From an uncultured Spartobacteria bacterium (GTDB lineage: Bacteria; Verrucomicrobiota; Verrucomicrobiia; Chthoniobacterales; Chthoniobacteraceae): 64,000 nt of DNA. A model generated the notes under the pieces. That model had not been told where the DNA came from, did not search any database, and saw only the letters and a list, made by a program, of their open reading frames with translations. The translations under genes were made by a program, and so were the position numbers. Below are positions 9,347-17,260 of the stretch, one piece after another (position 1 is the stretch's first letter; each line of letters starts with the position of its first letter). The stretch lies in NCBI GenBank assembly GCA_903882875.1, contig CAIRYQ010000015.1, forward strand, positions 62,001 through 126,000. The letters are read 5' to 3'.

Positions 9347-11899
9347 GTGTCCGCAAAATCCGATCATCCCGAACTCCTCGCGCCCGCCGGCGGCTGGGAC
9401 TGCCTGCGTGCCGCCGTCGCGAATGGCGCGGACGCGGTGTACTTCGGCCTGCCGCGTTTCAATGCGCGGCTGCGTGCGGACAATTTCCGCGACGACGAGC
9501 TGATCGAGGTCGTGACCTTCTGCCACCGCCACGGCGTGAAGGCTTACGTCGCGTTCAACACGCTCGTCTTCACTGGCGAACTCGACGCGGCGGAGGCGAT
9601 GCTGCGCGATTGCAGCCGCGCGGGCGTGGATGCGCTCATCGTACAGGACGTGGGCCTCGTGCGGCTCGCGCGGAAAATCACGCCCGATTTGCCGATTCAC
9701 GCGAGCACGCAGATGACGATCACTTCGCCCGAAGGCGCGGAGTTCGCCCGCGACATCGGAGTCGAGCGCGTGGTGCTCGCGCGCGAGCTGTCGCTGCGTG
9801 AACTCGAAAAATTCCAAAAGCACAGCGAGGGCGACGGATCGGAAAAATCCGCAATCCGCAATCCGCAATCCGCAATGCCCCTCGAGGTCTTCGTCCACGG
9901 CGCGCTCTGCGTGGCTTACAGCGGCCAGTGCCTCACGAGCGAATCGCTCGGCCAGCGCAGCGCGAACCGCGGCGAGTGTGCGCAGGCGTGCCGGATGCCG
10001 TATGAACTGATCGTGGACGGCGAGGTGCGCGAACTCGGCGACAGGCGATACCTTCTCTCACCGCAGGATCTCGCCGCAGCGGAGCAGATTCCCGCGTTGC
10101 TTGAATGCGGCGTGACGAGTTTCAAAATCGAGGGCCGCCTGAAGTCGCCCGAGTATGTGGCCGCCGTCTGCCAGGTGTATCGCCGCGCGCTCGATGCCGC
10201 TGTCGAAGGACGAAAGCCAAGGGCCGAGGGCCATGCGCCTTCGACTCCCGAGTTCCGGCTTTCGACATCAGACAGCTACCAGCTCGAGATGACTTTTTCG
10301 CGCGGCCTTTTCACGGGCTGGGTGAACGGCGTGGATCACCAGCGGCTCGTGCCCGCGCGCTCGGGGAAAAAGCGCGGGCCGTTCGCGGGGACGATCATGA
10401 GGGTGAGGACGGCGGACGAGAGCGTGGAGTTCGACGCCACGATCCCGCTGAAGCCCGGCGACGGCATCGTCTTTGACACGGGCGGCGACACGAATGCCGA
10501 GCAGGGCGGGCGCATCTATCAGATCAAGGGAAACCGCCATTTCTTCGAGCACGGACGGCTGGACTTCTCGCGCATCAAGCCCGGCGACCGCGTGTGGAAG
10601 ACGGACGATCCCGCGCTGAACAAACGGCTCCAGCAAAGTTACGCCGGACGCATCGAGCCGAGGAACCGCATCGCATTCACGCTCACCGTGCGCGGCGCTG
10701 CGGATGAGCCGATGATGGCCGAGGCGGCGTGCGGTGATGACGTGAAGGTCGTCGTGCAGTCGGCGATCCCGCTCCAGGCCGCGCGTACCGCGCCGCTCGG
10801 GGACGACAAGCTGCGCGAGCATCTCGGGCGTTTCGGAGAGCATCCGTATGCAGTGGGCGAGCTGCGCAACGAACTCACCGGCGCGGTCATTTTGCCCATC
10901 GGCGAAATGAACCGCATGAGACGTCAGCTCGCATCTGCGCTCGACGAGGCGCTCCAACGCAAGCGCACCGAATCGGAGCAGACATGGCGCGAGATTTTCG
11001 CGGCGAGCGACCAGCCGCCAGTCACCAGTCACCAGTCACTTCCCGCGCTAGCCGTCCTCTGCCGCACGACGGAACAGATCGAGGCTGCGCTCGGCTGCGG
11101 CGTCTCCACGCTGTATCTGGATTTCGAGGACATCCGCCGCTACCGCGATGCCGTCGCACTCGTGCGCGAACGCTGCGCTGCGCAGGTGATGCTCGCGACG
11201 CCGCGCATCCAGAAGGCGGGCGAGCAGGGCTTCTTCAAGCTCATCGAAGCCGCCGCGCCCGACGGCGTGCTCATCCGCAACCTCGGCGCGATTGATTATT
11301 TCAAAGCGACCCCGCTACGCCGCATCGGCGACTTCTCGCTGAATGTCGCGAATCCGCTCACGGCGCAGCATTTTCTCTCGCGCGGGCTGGAGCGCGTGAC
11401 GCTGAGCTACGATCTGAACATCGAGCAGGTGCTCGCGCTGCTCGCGGAATGCGGCTCCGCACCCGGCACCCCGCGCTCCGCATTCGAGATCACGCTGCAC
11501 CAGCACATGCCGATGTTTCACATGGAGCACTGCGTCTTCGCGGCGTTCATGTCGAAGGGCACGTCGTTTCTCGACTGCGGGCGGCCTTGCGAAAAGCACC
11601 GCGTGCATCTGCGCGACCGCGTGGGCATCCAGCACCCGCTGCGCGCCGACGTGGGCTGCCGCAACACGCTCTTCAACGCCGTGCCGCAGACGGGCGCGGG
11701 ATTCTTCGACGTGCTGCGCGACGCGGGCCTGTGCAATTTCCGGGTCGAACTGCTGGAGGAGGATGCGGCGGAAAGTGCGCGCGTGATCCGAGCCTACCAG
11801 TCTCTCCTCGCAGGCGATCGCGATGGCGAAGGTCTGTGGCGGGAGCTGAGGGCGCAGAGCCAGCTCGGGGTGACCAAGGGGACGCTGGACGTGCGGTGA
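9347..11899 (+). CDS. U32 family peptidase-like protein (with C-terminal extension)
   Basis: About 850 residues from the GTG at 9347 (VSAKSDHPELLAPAGGWDCL); an in-frame ATG at 9302 would add 15 residues of poor quality. The LLAPAGGWDCLRAAVANGAD opening and the Cys-containing signature SLGQRSANRGECAQACRMPY identify the U32 (YegQ/RlhA-like) family, whose members include proteins needed for tRNA or rRNA hydroxylation. The C-terminal half, with several Cys/His ('HMEHCVFAAFM', 'DCGRPCEKHRVHL'), matches the long U32 form. Unusually, the frame carries tandem heptamers at 9847-9874 and 11018-11038 plus other low-complexity inserts near 10205-10275 and 11457-11485. All are in frame, so the gene still reads through. 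Confidence 0.88.
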   Translation: MSAKSDHPELLAPAGGWDCLRAAVANGADAVYFGLPRFNARLRADNFRDDELIEVVTFCHRHGVKAYVAFNTLVFTGELDAAEAMLRDCSRAGVDALIVQDVGLVRLARKITPDLPIHASTQMTITSPEGAEFARDIGVERVVLARELSLRELEKFQKHSEGDGSEKSAIRNPQSAMPLEVFVHGALCVAYSGQCLTSESLGQRSANRGECAQACRMPYELIVDGEVRELGDRRYLLSPQDLAAAEQIPALLECGVTSFKIEGRLKSPEYVAAVCQVYRRALDAAVEGRKPRAEGHAPSTPEFRLSTSDSYQLEMTFSRGLFTGWVNGVDHQRLVPARSGKKRGPFAGTIMRVRTADESVEFDATIPLKPGDGIVFDTGGDTNAEQGGRIYQIKGNRHFFEHGRLDFSRIKPGDRVWKTDDPALNKRLQQSYAGRIEPRNRIAFTLTVRGAADEPMMAEAACGDDVKVVVQSAIPLQAARTAPLGDDKLREHLGRFGEHPYAVGELRNELTGAVILPIGEMNRMRRQLASALDEALQRKRTESEQTWREIFAASDQPPVTSHQSLPALAVLCRTTEQIEAALGCGVSTLYLDFEDIRRYRDAVALVRERCAAQVMLATPRIQKAGEQGFFKLIEAAAPDGVLIRNLGAIDYFKATPLRRIGDFSLNVANPLTAQHFLSRGLERVTLSYDLNIEQVLALLAECGSAPGTPRSAFEITLHQHMPMFHMEHCVFAAFMSKGTSFLDCGRPCEKHRVHLRDRVGIQHPLRADVGCRNTLFNAVPQTGAGFFDVLRDAGLCNFRVELLEEDAAESARVIRAYQSLLAGDRDGEGLWRELRAQSQLGVTKGTLDVR
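9847..9874 (+). repeat. Four tandem ATCCGCA heptamers inside the U32 gene
   Basis: Four perfect copies of ATCCGCA, encoding the IRNPQSA-type peptide within the U32 protein between 'KHSEGDGSEKSA' and 'MPLEVFVHG'. Seven is not a multiple of three, but the insert as a whole keeps the frame. Confidence 0.9.
11018..11038 (+). repeat. Three tandem CCAGTCA heptamers inside the U32 gene
   Basis: Three perfect copies of CCAGTCA, encoding 'PPVTSHQS' in the same U32 protein, just before 'LPALAVLCRTTEQIEAAL'. This is a second, unrelated heptamer in the same coding sequence. Confidence 0.9.
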
Positions 11900-11997
11900 A
11901 AAGTGCGACGCGAAACTCGGAGTGCGGAAAGACTCCGAGGGCTGCGTTGTTCATGTTCCGTTCCACGTTTGATCGGCCCGCCTTCTGCCGTCGGCGG

Positions 11998-12261
11998 CTA
12001 CGGAATGAGCAGCCTCGCGCGTGCTTCCGTGGCATCGAGACTTGCGATCTCGATGAGCTTGTCGCGTGATTTTTCTCCGGCGATGAGCGTGATTTCCCGC
12101 CGGTGGACGCCGAGCTTTTCAGCGATAAATTCCAGCACGGCCTCGTTCGCTTTTCCCTCGATCGCAGGCGCGGCGATTTTAATTTTCACGGCCCCGCCGT
12201 GCTCTCCGAGCACCTCGTCGCGCTTCGCATTCGGGACGATGCGGAGCTTCAGGTGGCCCAC
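11998..12261 (-). CDS. DUF167 (YggU-like) family protein
   Basis: About 87 residues from the GTG at 12261. The DUF167 core is plain: LKLRIVPNAKRDEVLGEHG, then KIKIAAPAIEGKANEAVLEF and ITLIAGEKSRDKLIEI. Members are small single-domain cytoplasmic proteins of unknown function. A start at an upstream in-frame ATG-like codon at 12303 would overlap the previous gene by 40 bases and add residues outside the family. The GTG lies two bases after the stop of the upstream gene, pointing to translational coupling with the secreted Cys/His protein. Confidence 0.85.
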   Translation of the reverse strand: MGHLKLRIVPNAKRDEVLGEHGGAVKIKIAAPAIEGKANEAVLEFIAEKLGVHRREITLIAGEKSRDKLIEIASLDATEARARLLIP

Positions 12262-12263
12262 GA

Positions 12264-12938
12264 TCAGGGCTTCACGTAAACGCCGATGAGCGGGTACTTG
12301 CACGGATTCGGCGTGAAGAAGTCGCTCACGAATCCGGACTTCGTGCGGATCTCGACATGGCCGGCGCCTCTTCCGCCATAGACGATCACGCTGCCGACGG
12401 GCGCCTTGAGCGGATCAGTGCAGGCGATTTGCTTGAAACCAAAGTTGTTCGTGAGTTCCCAGCCGGCCTCCTTCGCATAGCCGGTCGTGGGGCGCGAATC
12501 CACGACGCCCGCGTCGAGCAGCGCGTTCTTCACGTAGCGCCAGCAGGTGCCGTGGGAGTGGGCGTAGGCGCGGGCCGCGGCGATTTCCGCGGCGCGCATC
12601 ATGCGGCTGTCGTAGTGGTAGGTGGATGCGCGCGAGCCGAAAATGGAGAGTGTGCGCGACGCGGGCTTTGCGGCCTCCGGTTTGCGGTAGAGTGATTCGG
12701 CAGGCTCTATTTGCGTGATGTCGATTTTCCGAGGGGGCGTCTTGGCGTAGACTTTCTTCGCCGTCCGGGTGACGGGCATCCGTTTGACCAACTTGGTGCC
12801 TGCCGTCCGCTTGCCGAGTTTCTTCGTCGTCGCGCCTTTTTTGTGCGGTTTGGTCGCCGCTTCCGCCGGGGCGGAGTGGAGCACCAAGGCTGTGGCGATT
12901 GCGGCGGCGAGGATTCGGATGTGGCGGAATGATTGCAT
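12264..12938 (-). CDS. Secreted Cys/His protein, CHAP- or NlpC-like peptidase candidate
   Basis: A 224-residue protein with a signal peptide (about 1-28, ending PAEAA), then a Lys/Thr-rich stretch to residue 70. The C-terminal domain (about 105-224) has Cys132 at the start of a helix (GTCWRYVKNALLDAG) and His194 in a beta strand (RGAGHVEIRTKSGF), preceded by 'APVGSVIVYGG'. That order and spacing resemble CHAP/NlpC-P60 cysteine peptidases, which cleave peptidoglycan cross-links. The basic linker could hold it at the wall. The family assignment is inference from pattern; no close named homologue is recalled. It is coupled to the DUF167 gene downstream. Confidence 0.55.
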   Translation of the reverse strand: MQSFRHIRILAAAIATALVLHSAPAEAATKPHKKGATTKKLGKRTAGTKLVKRMPVTRTAKKVYAKTPPRKIDITQIEPAESLYRKPEAAKPASRTLSIFGSRASTYHYDSRMMRAAEIAAARAYAHSHGTCWRYVKNALLDAGVVDSRPTTGYAKEAGWELTNNFGFKQIACTDPLKAPVGSVIVYGGRGAGHVEIRTKSGFVSDFFTPNPCKYPLIGVYVKP

Positions 12939-13127
12939 GAGGCCGGGAATTTGAAGGCGGCAGGGTAGGGTGGTGGTTCACGTCGTCAAAGGATTTATCC
13001 TGAAAAAACGGGCCGTCCCGGATCACTGGCAAGTGACAGAGCTTGCGTGGGAGCGGCTTCGGATCGCCGTGCAGTCGGAGCCGGAGCGCCTCCGACCGGA
13101 TTTTTGAGGGCGGGTTCTTTCTTCGTC

Positions 13128-14636
13128 CTACTCTCCGTCGAGTGCGCGGATGGGGAAGAGGTCGGACTTCACGTGCTGCTCCTTCATGAGCTTGCCCAGC
13201 TTTTCCACGATGTCCGGGTGCTGATCGGCCACGTCATTTTGTTCGCCGATGTCGTTCGCGATGTCGAAGAGCTGCGGGTCGCGCGGCTTCAGCTTTGCCT
13301 TCGGACCGGGGTTCAGCTTCTCGCGGATGAGCTTCCATTCGCCGACACGGATGCACGCCTGGCCGCCGTAGCCGGGCGACTCGCGGTAAAGAAATGGCCG
13401 CTCGTCCTGCCGCTCGCCGAGCAGTGTGGGAGCCATGCTGATGCCGTCAATGCCCGCGGGCGTCGCGGCCTTTTCGCCGATGAGATCGAGCAGCGTGGGC
13501 AGCCAGTCCTCGAAGCCGCTCACGCGATCACTCGTGCTGCCCGCGGTGATGTGGCCTTTCCAGCGGACGATCGTGGGTTCGCGGATTCCACCCTCGAACA
13601 TCGAGCCCTTGCGCCCGTTCAGCGGGCCGGCGCTCTCAAAGAATTCCGCGTCGGTGCCGCCGAGTTTGTCGTAGAGCGGGCCGTTGTCGCTGGAGAAGAC
13701 GAAGATCGTGTTTTCATCGAGACCGAGTTCCTTCACGAGATCGACGATGCGGCCGATCTCGCGATCCATGCGCGTGACCATCGCGGCGTACGCGGCGCGC
13801 GGCGCACGGTGCGGCAGGTAGCCGCGCGAGCCGTCGTAGGGATCCTCGGGAAATTTCCCCGCGTACTCCGTGAGCGAGTCCTCCGGCACCTGCAAGGCGA
13901 GGTGCGGCACGGTCGTGGGGAAGTAGAGGAAGAACGGATGATCCTTGTTTTCATGGATGAACTCGATCGCCTCGGCGCCGATGAGATCGGGTGCATATTC
14001 GTTGCCGGAAAACTTCGAGTAGACCTCGGCCGAATTCACATCCGCGCCTTCGGCGAGCTTCTGGTGCGCGGAGAATTTCGGATTGTCGAGCGTGCGCTTC
14101 TTGTCGTTGTCCCAGAGGTATGCCGGGTAGTAATTGTGCGCGACGGACTGGCAGTTGTAGCCGAAGAAGCGGTCAAAGCCCTGCTTCAGCGGATCGCCCG
14201 TCGAGCCGACGGGACCGAGGCCCCACTTTCCAAATCCGCCGAGCGTGTAGCCGAGTTTTTTCAACGTGAGCGGGAAGGTGAGTTCGCCCGCGGGCACGGG
14301 CGTCTGGCCCTCGTCCCACTTCGGATCGAATGCCTTCGCCTGCCGGTTGTCGCGGATGAATGCGTGGCCGGGATGCTTGCCCGTCATGAGCACGCAGCGC
14401 GATGGCGCGCAGACGTTATTGCCCGCGTAGTGCTGCGTGAGCTTCATCCCCTCCGCGGCGAGGCGGTCAATGTTCGGGGTCCTGATTTTTTTCTGCCCGA
14501 ATGCACCGACATCGCCGTAGCCGAGATCATCGGCGAGGAGGAAAATGATGTTCGGCTTGCGGCCTGCGGTTTGCGCGATGGCGCCGTGTGCGGCGGCGGC
14601 GAGACAGAATGCGATGAGGAGGCGGAGGAGTTTCAT
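13128..14636 (-). CDS. Secreted type I sulfatase (arylsulfatase family)
   Basis: A 502-residue sulfatase starting at MKLLRLLIAFCLAAAAHG, with a signal peptide to about residue 22. Calcium-ligand Asp36-Asp37 lie in IIFLLADDLGYGD. The maturation motif CAPSR starts at Cys76, which must be converted to formylglycine, followed by the conserved LMTGKHPG. Later motifs FSSDNGP and GGIREP are also sulfatase hallmarks. The enzyme cleaves sulfate esters, probably from a sulfated polysaccharide, in the periplasm or outside. No formylglycine-generating enzyme lies in the window. An open extension upstream to 15113 overlaps the DedA gene on the other strand and is not coding. Confidence 0.93.
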   Translation of the reverse strand: MKLLRLLIAFCLAAAAHGAIAQTAGRKPNIIFLLADDLGYGDVGAFGQKKIRTPNIDRLAAEGMKLTQHYAGNNVCAPSRCVLMTGKHPGHAFIRDNRQAKAFDPKWDEGQTPVPAGELTFPLTLKKLGYTLGGFGKWGLGPVGSTGDPLKQGFDRFFGYNCQSVAHNYYPAYLWDNDKKRTLDNPKFSAHQKLAEGADVNSAEVYSKFSGNEYAPDLIGAEAIEFIHENKDHPFFLYFPTTVPHLALQVPEDSLTEYAGKFPEDPYDGSRGYLPHRAPRAAYAAMVTRMDREIGRIVDLVKELGLDENTIFVFSSDNGPLYDKLGGTDAEFFESAGPLNGRKGSMFEGGIREPTIVRWKGHITAGSTSDRVSGFEDWLPTLLDLIGEKAATPAGIDGISMAPTLLGERQDERPFLYRESPGYGGQACIRVGEWKLIREKLNPGPKAKLKPRDPQLFDIANDIGEQNDVADQHPDIVEKLGKLMKEQHVKSDLFPIRALDGE

Positions 14637-14729
14637 GCGGAAGCGCGGAGCAAAGGCGCGCGGCGCGGGAAAGTCGAGCGCGGCGCGTTGCTGCTTGCCG
14701 CGATCCGCACGCCTGCTAGACCGCGCGCG

Positions 14730-15416
14730 ATGTTGCAGCATTTGATCGAAGTCTGGTTTCACTGGGTCCACGACTGGGGCTATGTCGGCGTGATCATTTT
14801 GATGGCGATGGAGAGCTCCATTTTCCCCGTGCCGAGCGAAATCGTGATCCCGCCCGCTGCGATCCTCGCGGCGTACGGCGGGCAGGATGCGCACATGACG
14901 CTCACGGGCGTGGTGCTCGCGGGGACATTCGGATCGTGGCTCGGATCGGCGATCACGTATCTCGTCGCGCGTCTCGTCGGGCGGCCGTTCATCGCGCGCT
15001 ACGGGGATTATGTTTTCCTCCCGCCGAAGAAAGTCGTGCGCGCCGAGCGGTTCATGCACCGCTACGAGTCCGGCGGGATTTTCTTTGCGCGCCTGCTGCC
15101 GGTGATCCGGCATCTCATCTCAATTCCTGCGGGGATCATCCGGATGAATTTCGCACGCTTCAGTGCGCTGACTGTTTTCGGATCGGCGATCTGGTGTGGC
15201 GTGCTCGCGTGGCTCGGCGGACGCGTGGGCGCGAAGCTCGACGCGGTGGAACTCCGTGCGTTGCAGACGGGCATCGGCGTGGATCTCGGCGGGCTGATCC
15301 GCGCGGTGAAGCACGAGGCGCTCTGGATCGTCATCGCGATCGTGGCCGTGTGCGTGCTCTACTTCGTCGCGATGCGGATCACGGCGCACCGGCACGAAGA
15401 AGAAGCGGGCCGCTGA
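14730..15416 (+). CDS. DedA family membrane protein
   Basis: A 228-residue inner-membrane protein. The DedA/SNARE-associated region is recognisable from 'LMAMESSIFPVPSEIVIPPA' near residues 24-43, a 'GTFGSWLGSAITYLVARLVG' segment, and 'FFARLLPVIRHLISIPAGI' about residues 117-135. DedA proteins are membrane transporters or scramblases linked to undecaprenyl-phosphate and phospholipid recycling. The C-terminus ends in a membrane helix and a His/Glu-rich tail. It is divergent from the sulfatase gene, with 93 bases between them. Confidence 0.92.
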   Translation: MLQHLIEVWFHWVHDWGYVGVIILMAMESSIFPVPSEIVIPPAAILAAYGGQDAHMTLTGVVLAGTFGSWLGSAITYLVARLVGRPFIARYGDYVFLPPKKVVRAERFMHRYESGGIFFARLLPVIRHLISIPAGIIRMNFARFSALTVFGSAIWCGVLAWLGGRVGAKLDAVELRALQTGIGVDLGGLIRAVKHEALWIVIAIVAVCVLYFVAMRITAHRHEEEAGR

Positions 15417-15486
15417 AGCGGGCCGCGATCAGGCTGCCCTGGTATCCACGGAGACATGACGGCTTCCCGCTTCCCGTGAAGCGCGG

Positions 15487-15573
15487 CGGATGGGGAGGGA
15501 TTCGAACCCTCGTAGACGGTTAAGCCTAACACGCTTTCCAAGCGTGCGCATTCGACCACTCTGCCACCCATCC
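15487..15573 (-). tRNA. tRNA-Ser(GGA)
   Basis: On the minus strand the acceptor stem is GGATGGG paired with CCCATCC, and the discriminator base is G as expected for serine. The anticodon arm is CACGC-TTGGAAA-GCGTG with anticodon GGA, a long variable arm follows, and the T arm has GGTTCGAATCC. CCA is not encoded. Confidence 0.96.
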
Positions 15574-15702
15574 GGGAACGCTCGGTCATCGTGCGCAGAA
15601 ACGGCGCGCGTGCAAGGATGTTGTTCGCACCGCGCGGAAAATTTGCATTTTCCCGAAGCCGCGCTCGACACGCCGCGGGATGCGCGGAAAAACTCCGCGC
15701 CA

Positions 15703-16554
15703 ATGTTTCACGTCACCATCCTCGGCAGCGGCAGCGCGGGAAATTGCGCGCTCGTCGAATCGGCGACCGCGCGCGTGCTGCTCGACGGCGGACTGAGCGC
15801 AAAGCAGATGCGCGAGCGGCTCGCGCTGTGTGGTGTGAACCCGATCGAGATTGATGCGATCCTGCTCACGCACGAGCACAGCGACCACGCGGGCGGGGTG
15901 GAGGTGTGGTGCAAACAATTCGGCACGCCGGTGTACGCAAACGGACTCACCGCCGAGGCGTTGCGCCGTGCATCGGGCGAGGCAAAGATCGACTGGCGCG
16001 TGTTCACGACTGGCGCGGATTTTGAAATCAAGGACATCGCCGTGCAGACCTTCAGCGTGCCGCACGACGCGATGGATCCCGTCGGCTTCATGCTGCATCA
16101 CGGCGGTGAATCACTCGGCTTTCTCACGGATCTCGGCTTCGCGACGAAGCTCGCGTGCGAACGTGTGAGGCAGGCGCACACGCTTTTCATCGAGGCAAAT
16201 CACGACGAGAAAATGCTCCAGCTCGACACGCGCCGCCCGTGGTCCACGAAACAGCGCATCATGTCGCGTCACGGCCATCTCTCGAACGCCGCCGCTGCCG
16301 CCGTGCTCGCGGAGATGCTCGGCGGAAATCTCCGCCGCGCCGTGCTCGGCCACCTCAGCCGCGACTGCAATTCGCCGGAACTCGCGGCACGCACGGTGCG
16401 GGAAAAATTCACAGCGACCGGTGCGACATCGGAGTGTGTGGAGGTGTTCGTCGCGGCGCAGCGCGAGGTGAGCCCGAGGTTTGCAGTCGGCGCCTACGCC
16501 ACGATCGCGGCGACCTGCGAAGGATCCGTGAGCAACGCCTCGGCACCGGGGTGA
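15703..16554 (+). CDS. MBL-fold metallohydrolase, WalJ/YycJ-like
   Basis: A 283-residue protein starting MFHVTILGSGSAGNCALVES, the classic opening of the YycJ/WalJ branch of metallo-beta-lactamase-fold exonuclease-like hydrolases. The metal site HEHSDH is at residues 57-62 (LLTHEHSDHAGG). Further metal-ligand regions are SVPHDAMDPVGF, FIEANHDEKML and VLGHLSRDCNS. YycJ proteins are linked to DNA processing and cell-wall signalling in Firmicutes; here the substrate is unknown. The 3' end overlaps the convergent deacetylase gene by 61 bases. Confidence 0.88.
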   Translation: MFHVTILGSGSAGNCALVESATARVLLDGGLSAKQMRERLALCGVNPIEIDAILLTHEHSDHAGGVEVWCKQFGTPVYANGLTAEALRRASGEAKIDWRVFTTGADFEIKDIAVQTFSVPHDAMDPVGFMLHHGGESLGFLTDLGFATKLACERVRQAHTLFIEANHDEKMLQLDTRRPWSTKQRIMSRHGHLSNAAAAAVLAEMLGGNLRRAVLGHLSRDCNSPELAARTVREKFTATGATSECVEVFVAAQREVSPRFAVGAYATIAATCEGSVSNASAPG

Positions 16555-17213
16555 AAGTAGATCTCCGTCAGCCGAGTGCGCGCGCATTCGGCGGCCTGGC
16601 GCACTTCGTCGAGATCCATGCGCCCGCTCTTGCTCAATCCGAAAACGGCATCCGCGAATCCGATCCCCGCCGCGCGCAATTTCGGCGCGGCGCGTGCGCT
16701 CAGAATTGAAAAGACGCGTGGCAAAAATCCCCGCGCGGATTTTGCGTCGCACGGCTCGCGCACGAGGCGCGTGAAGGCAAAGCCGTGCTCCATTGCGACC
16801 GGGATCGTGAGCGCGAGCGCGAGCGGATGCAGGTGCAGATGGGTGTGCCCGTCCCAGTATGTCGGAGCGAAACCGAGCGCGCGAAATTTTCCAAACTGCG
16901 CGGCGATCTCCCTGCGCAGCCACGCACGCGCGCCGGGGAAGAACGCGAATTTCAGCCCGCTCAGCGCCGGCGAACGCGGCATCATCCGGCCATCCGACGC
17001 GCGCCCGTCGCACAGCGTGAGGTGCAGGCCCACGCGCAGGTTCGGGTTGCGGCGCGCAATCTCCGCCGCCTGCTCCACGCCCGCTTCATTCACCATCAGC
17101 CCCGCCTGAGTGAGCGCACCTGCGCGATGCCATCGCTCGATCTCCGTGTTCACCTCCGGGCTCCGGCCAAAGTCGTCGCCCGTGAGCAGCAGGCGGCGCG
17201 TGTTGTCTTTCAT
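16494..17213 (-). CDS. ChbG/HpnK-type carbohydrate (hopanoid) deacetylase
   Basis: A 239-residue YdjC-fold deacetylase. Metal and catalytic residues are visible: Asp13-Asp14 (LLLTGDDFGRS), His64 (RVGLHLTLCDG), and Asp121/His123/His125 (WDGHTHLHLHP). Family members remove the N-acetyl group from chitooligosaccharides (ChbG) or from the GlcNAc of hopanoid headgroups (HpnK). The divergent neighbour 47 bases away resembles HpnI, which attaches GlcNAc to bacteriohopanetetrol, so the HpnK role is favoured by context. HpnJ and squalene-hopene cyclase are not in the window. Confidence 0.82.
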   Translation of the reverse strand: MKDNTRRLLLTGDDFGRSPEVNTEIERWHRAGALTQAGLMVNEAGVEQAAEIARRNPNLRVGLHLTLCDGRASDGRMMPRSPALSGLKFAFFPGARAWLRREIAAQFGKFRALGFAPTYWDGHTHLHLHPLALALTIPVAMEHGFAFTRLVREPCDAKSARGFLPRVFSILSARAAPKLRAAGIGFADAVFGLSKSGRMDLDEVRQAAECARTRLTEIYFHPGAEALLTDPSQVAAIVA

Positions 17214-17260
17214 GCGTGCTTGTCAGCATGATGCCGTCGCAGCCGCAACGCCAAACCACC

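Noticed and set aside
13073-13108. Inverted repeat GTCGGAG...CTCCGAC near the sulfatase end as a terminator
   Set aside because: The stem is only seven bases and the minus-strand side has no T run; too weak to list as a terminator.
13047-14729. Long plus-strand frame leading into the DedA gene
   Set aside because: It is the antisense of the sulfatase; the DedA start at 14730 gives the normal family length.
14637-15113. N-terminal extension of the sulfatase
   Set aside because: It lies opposite the DedA gene, and the signal peptide begins at MKLLRLL at 14636.
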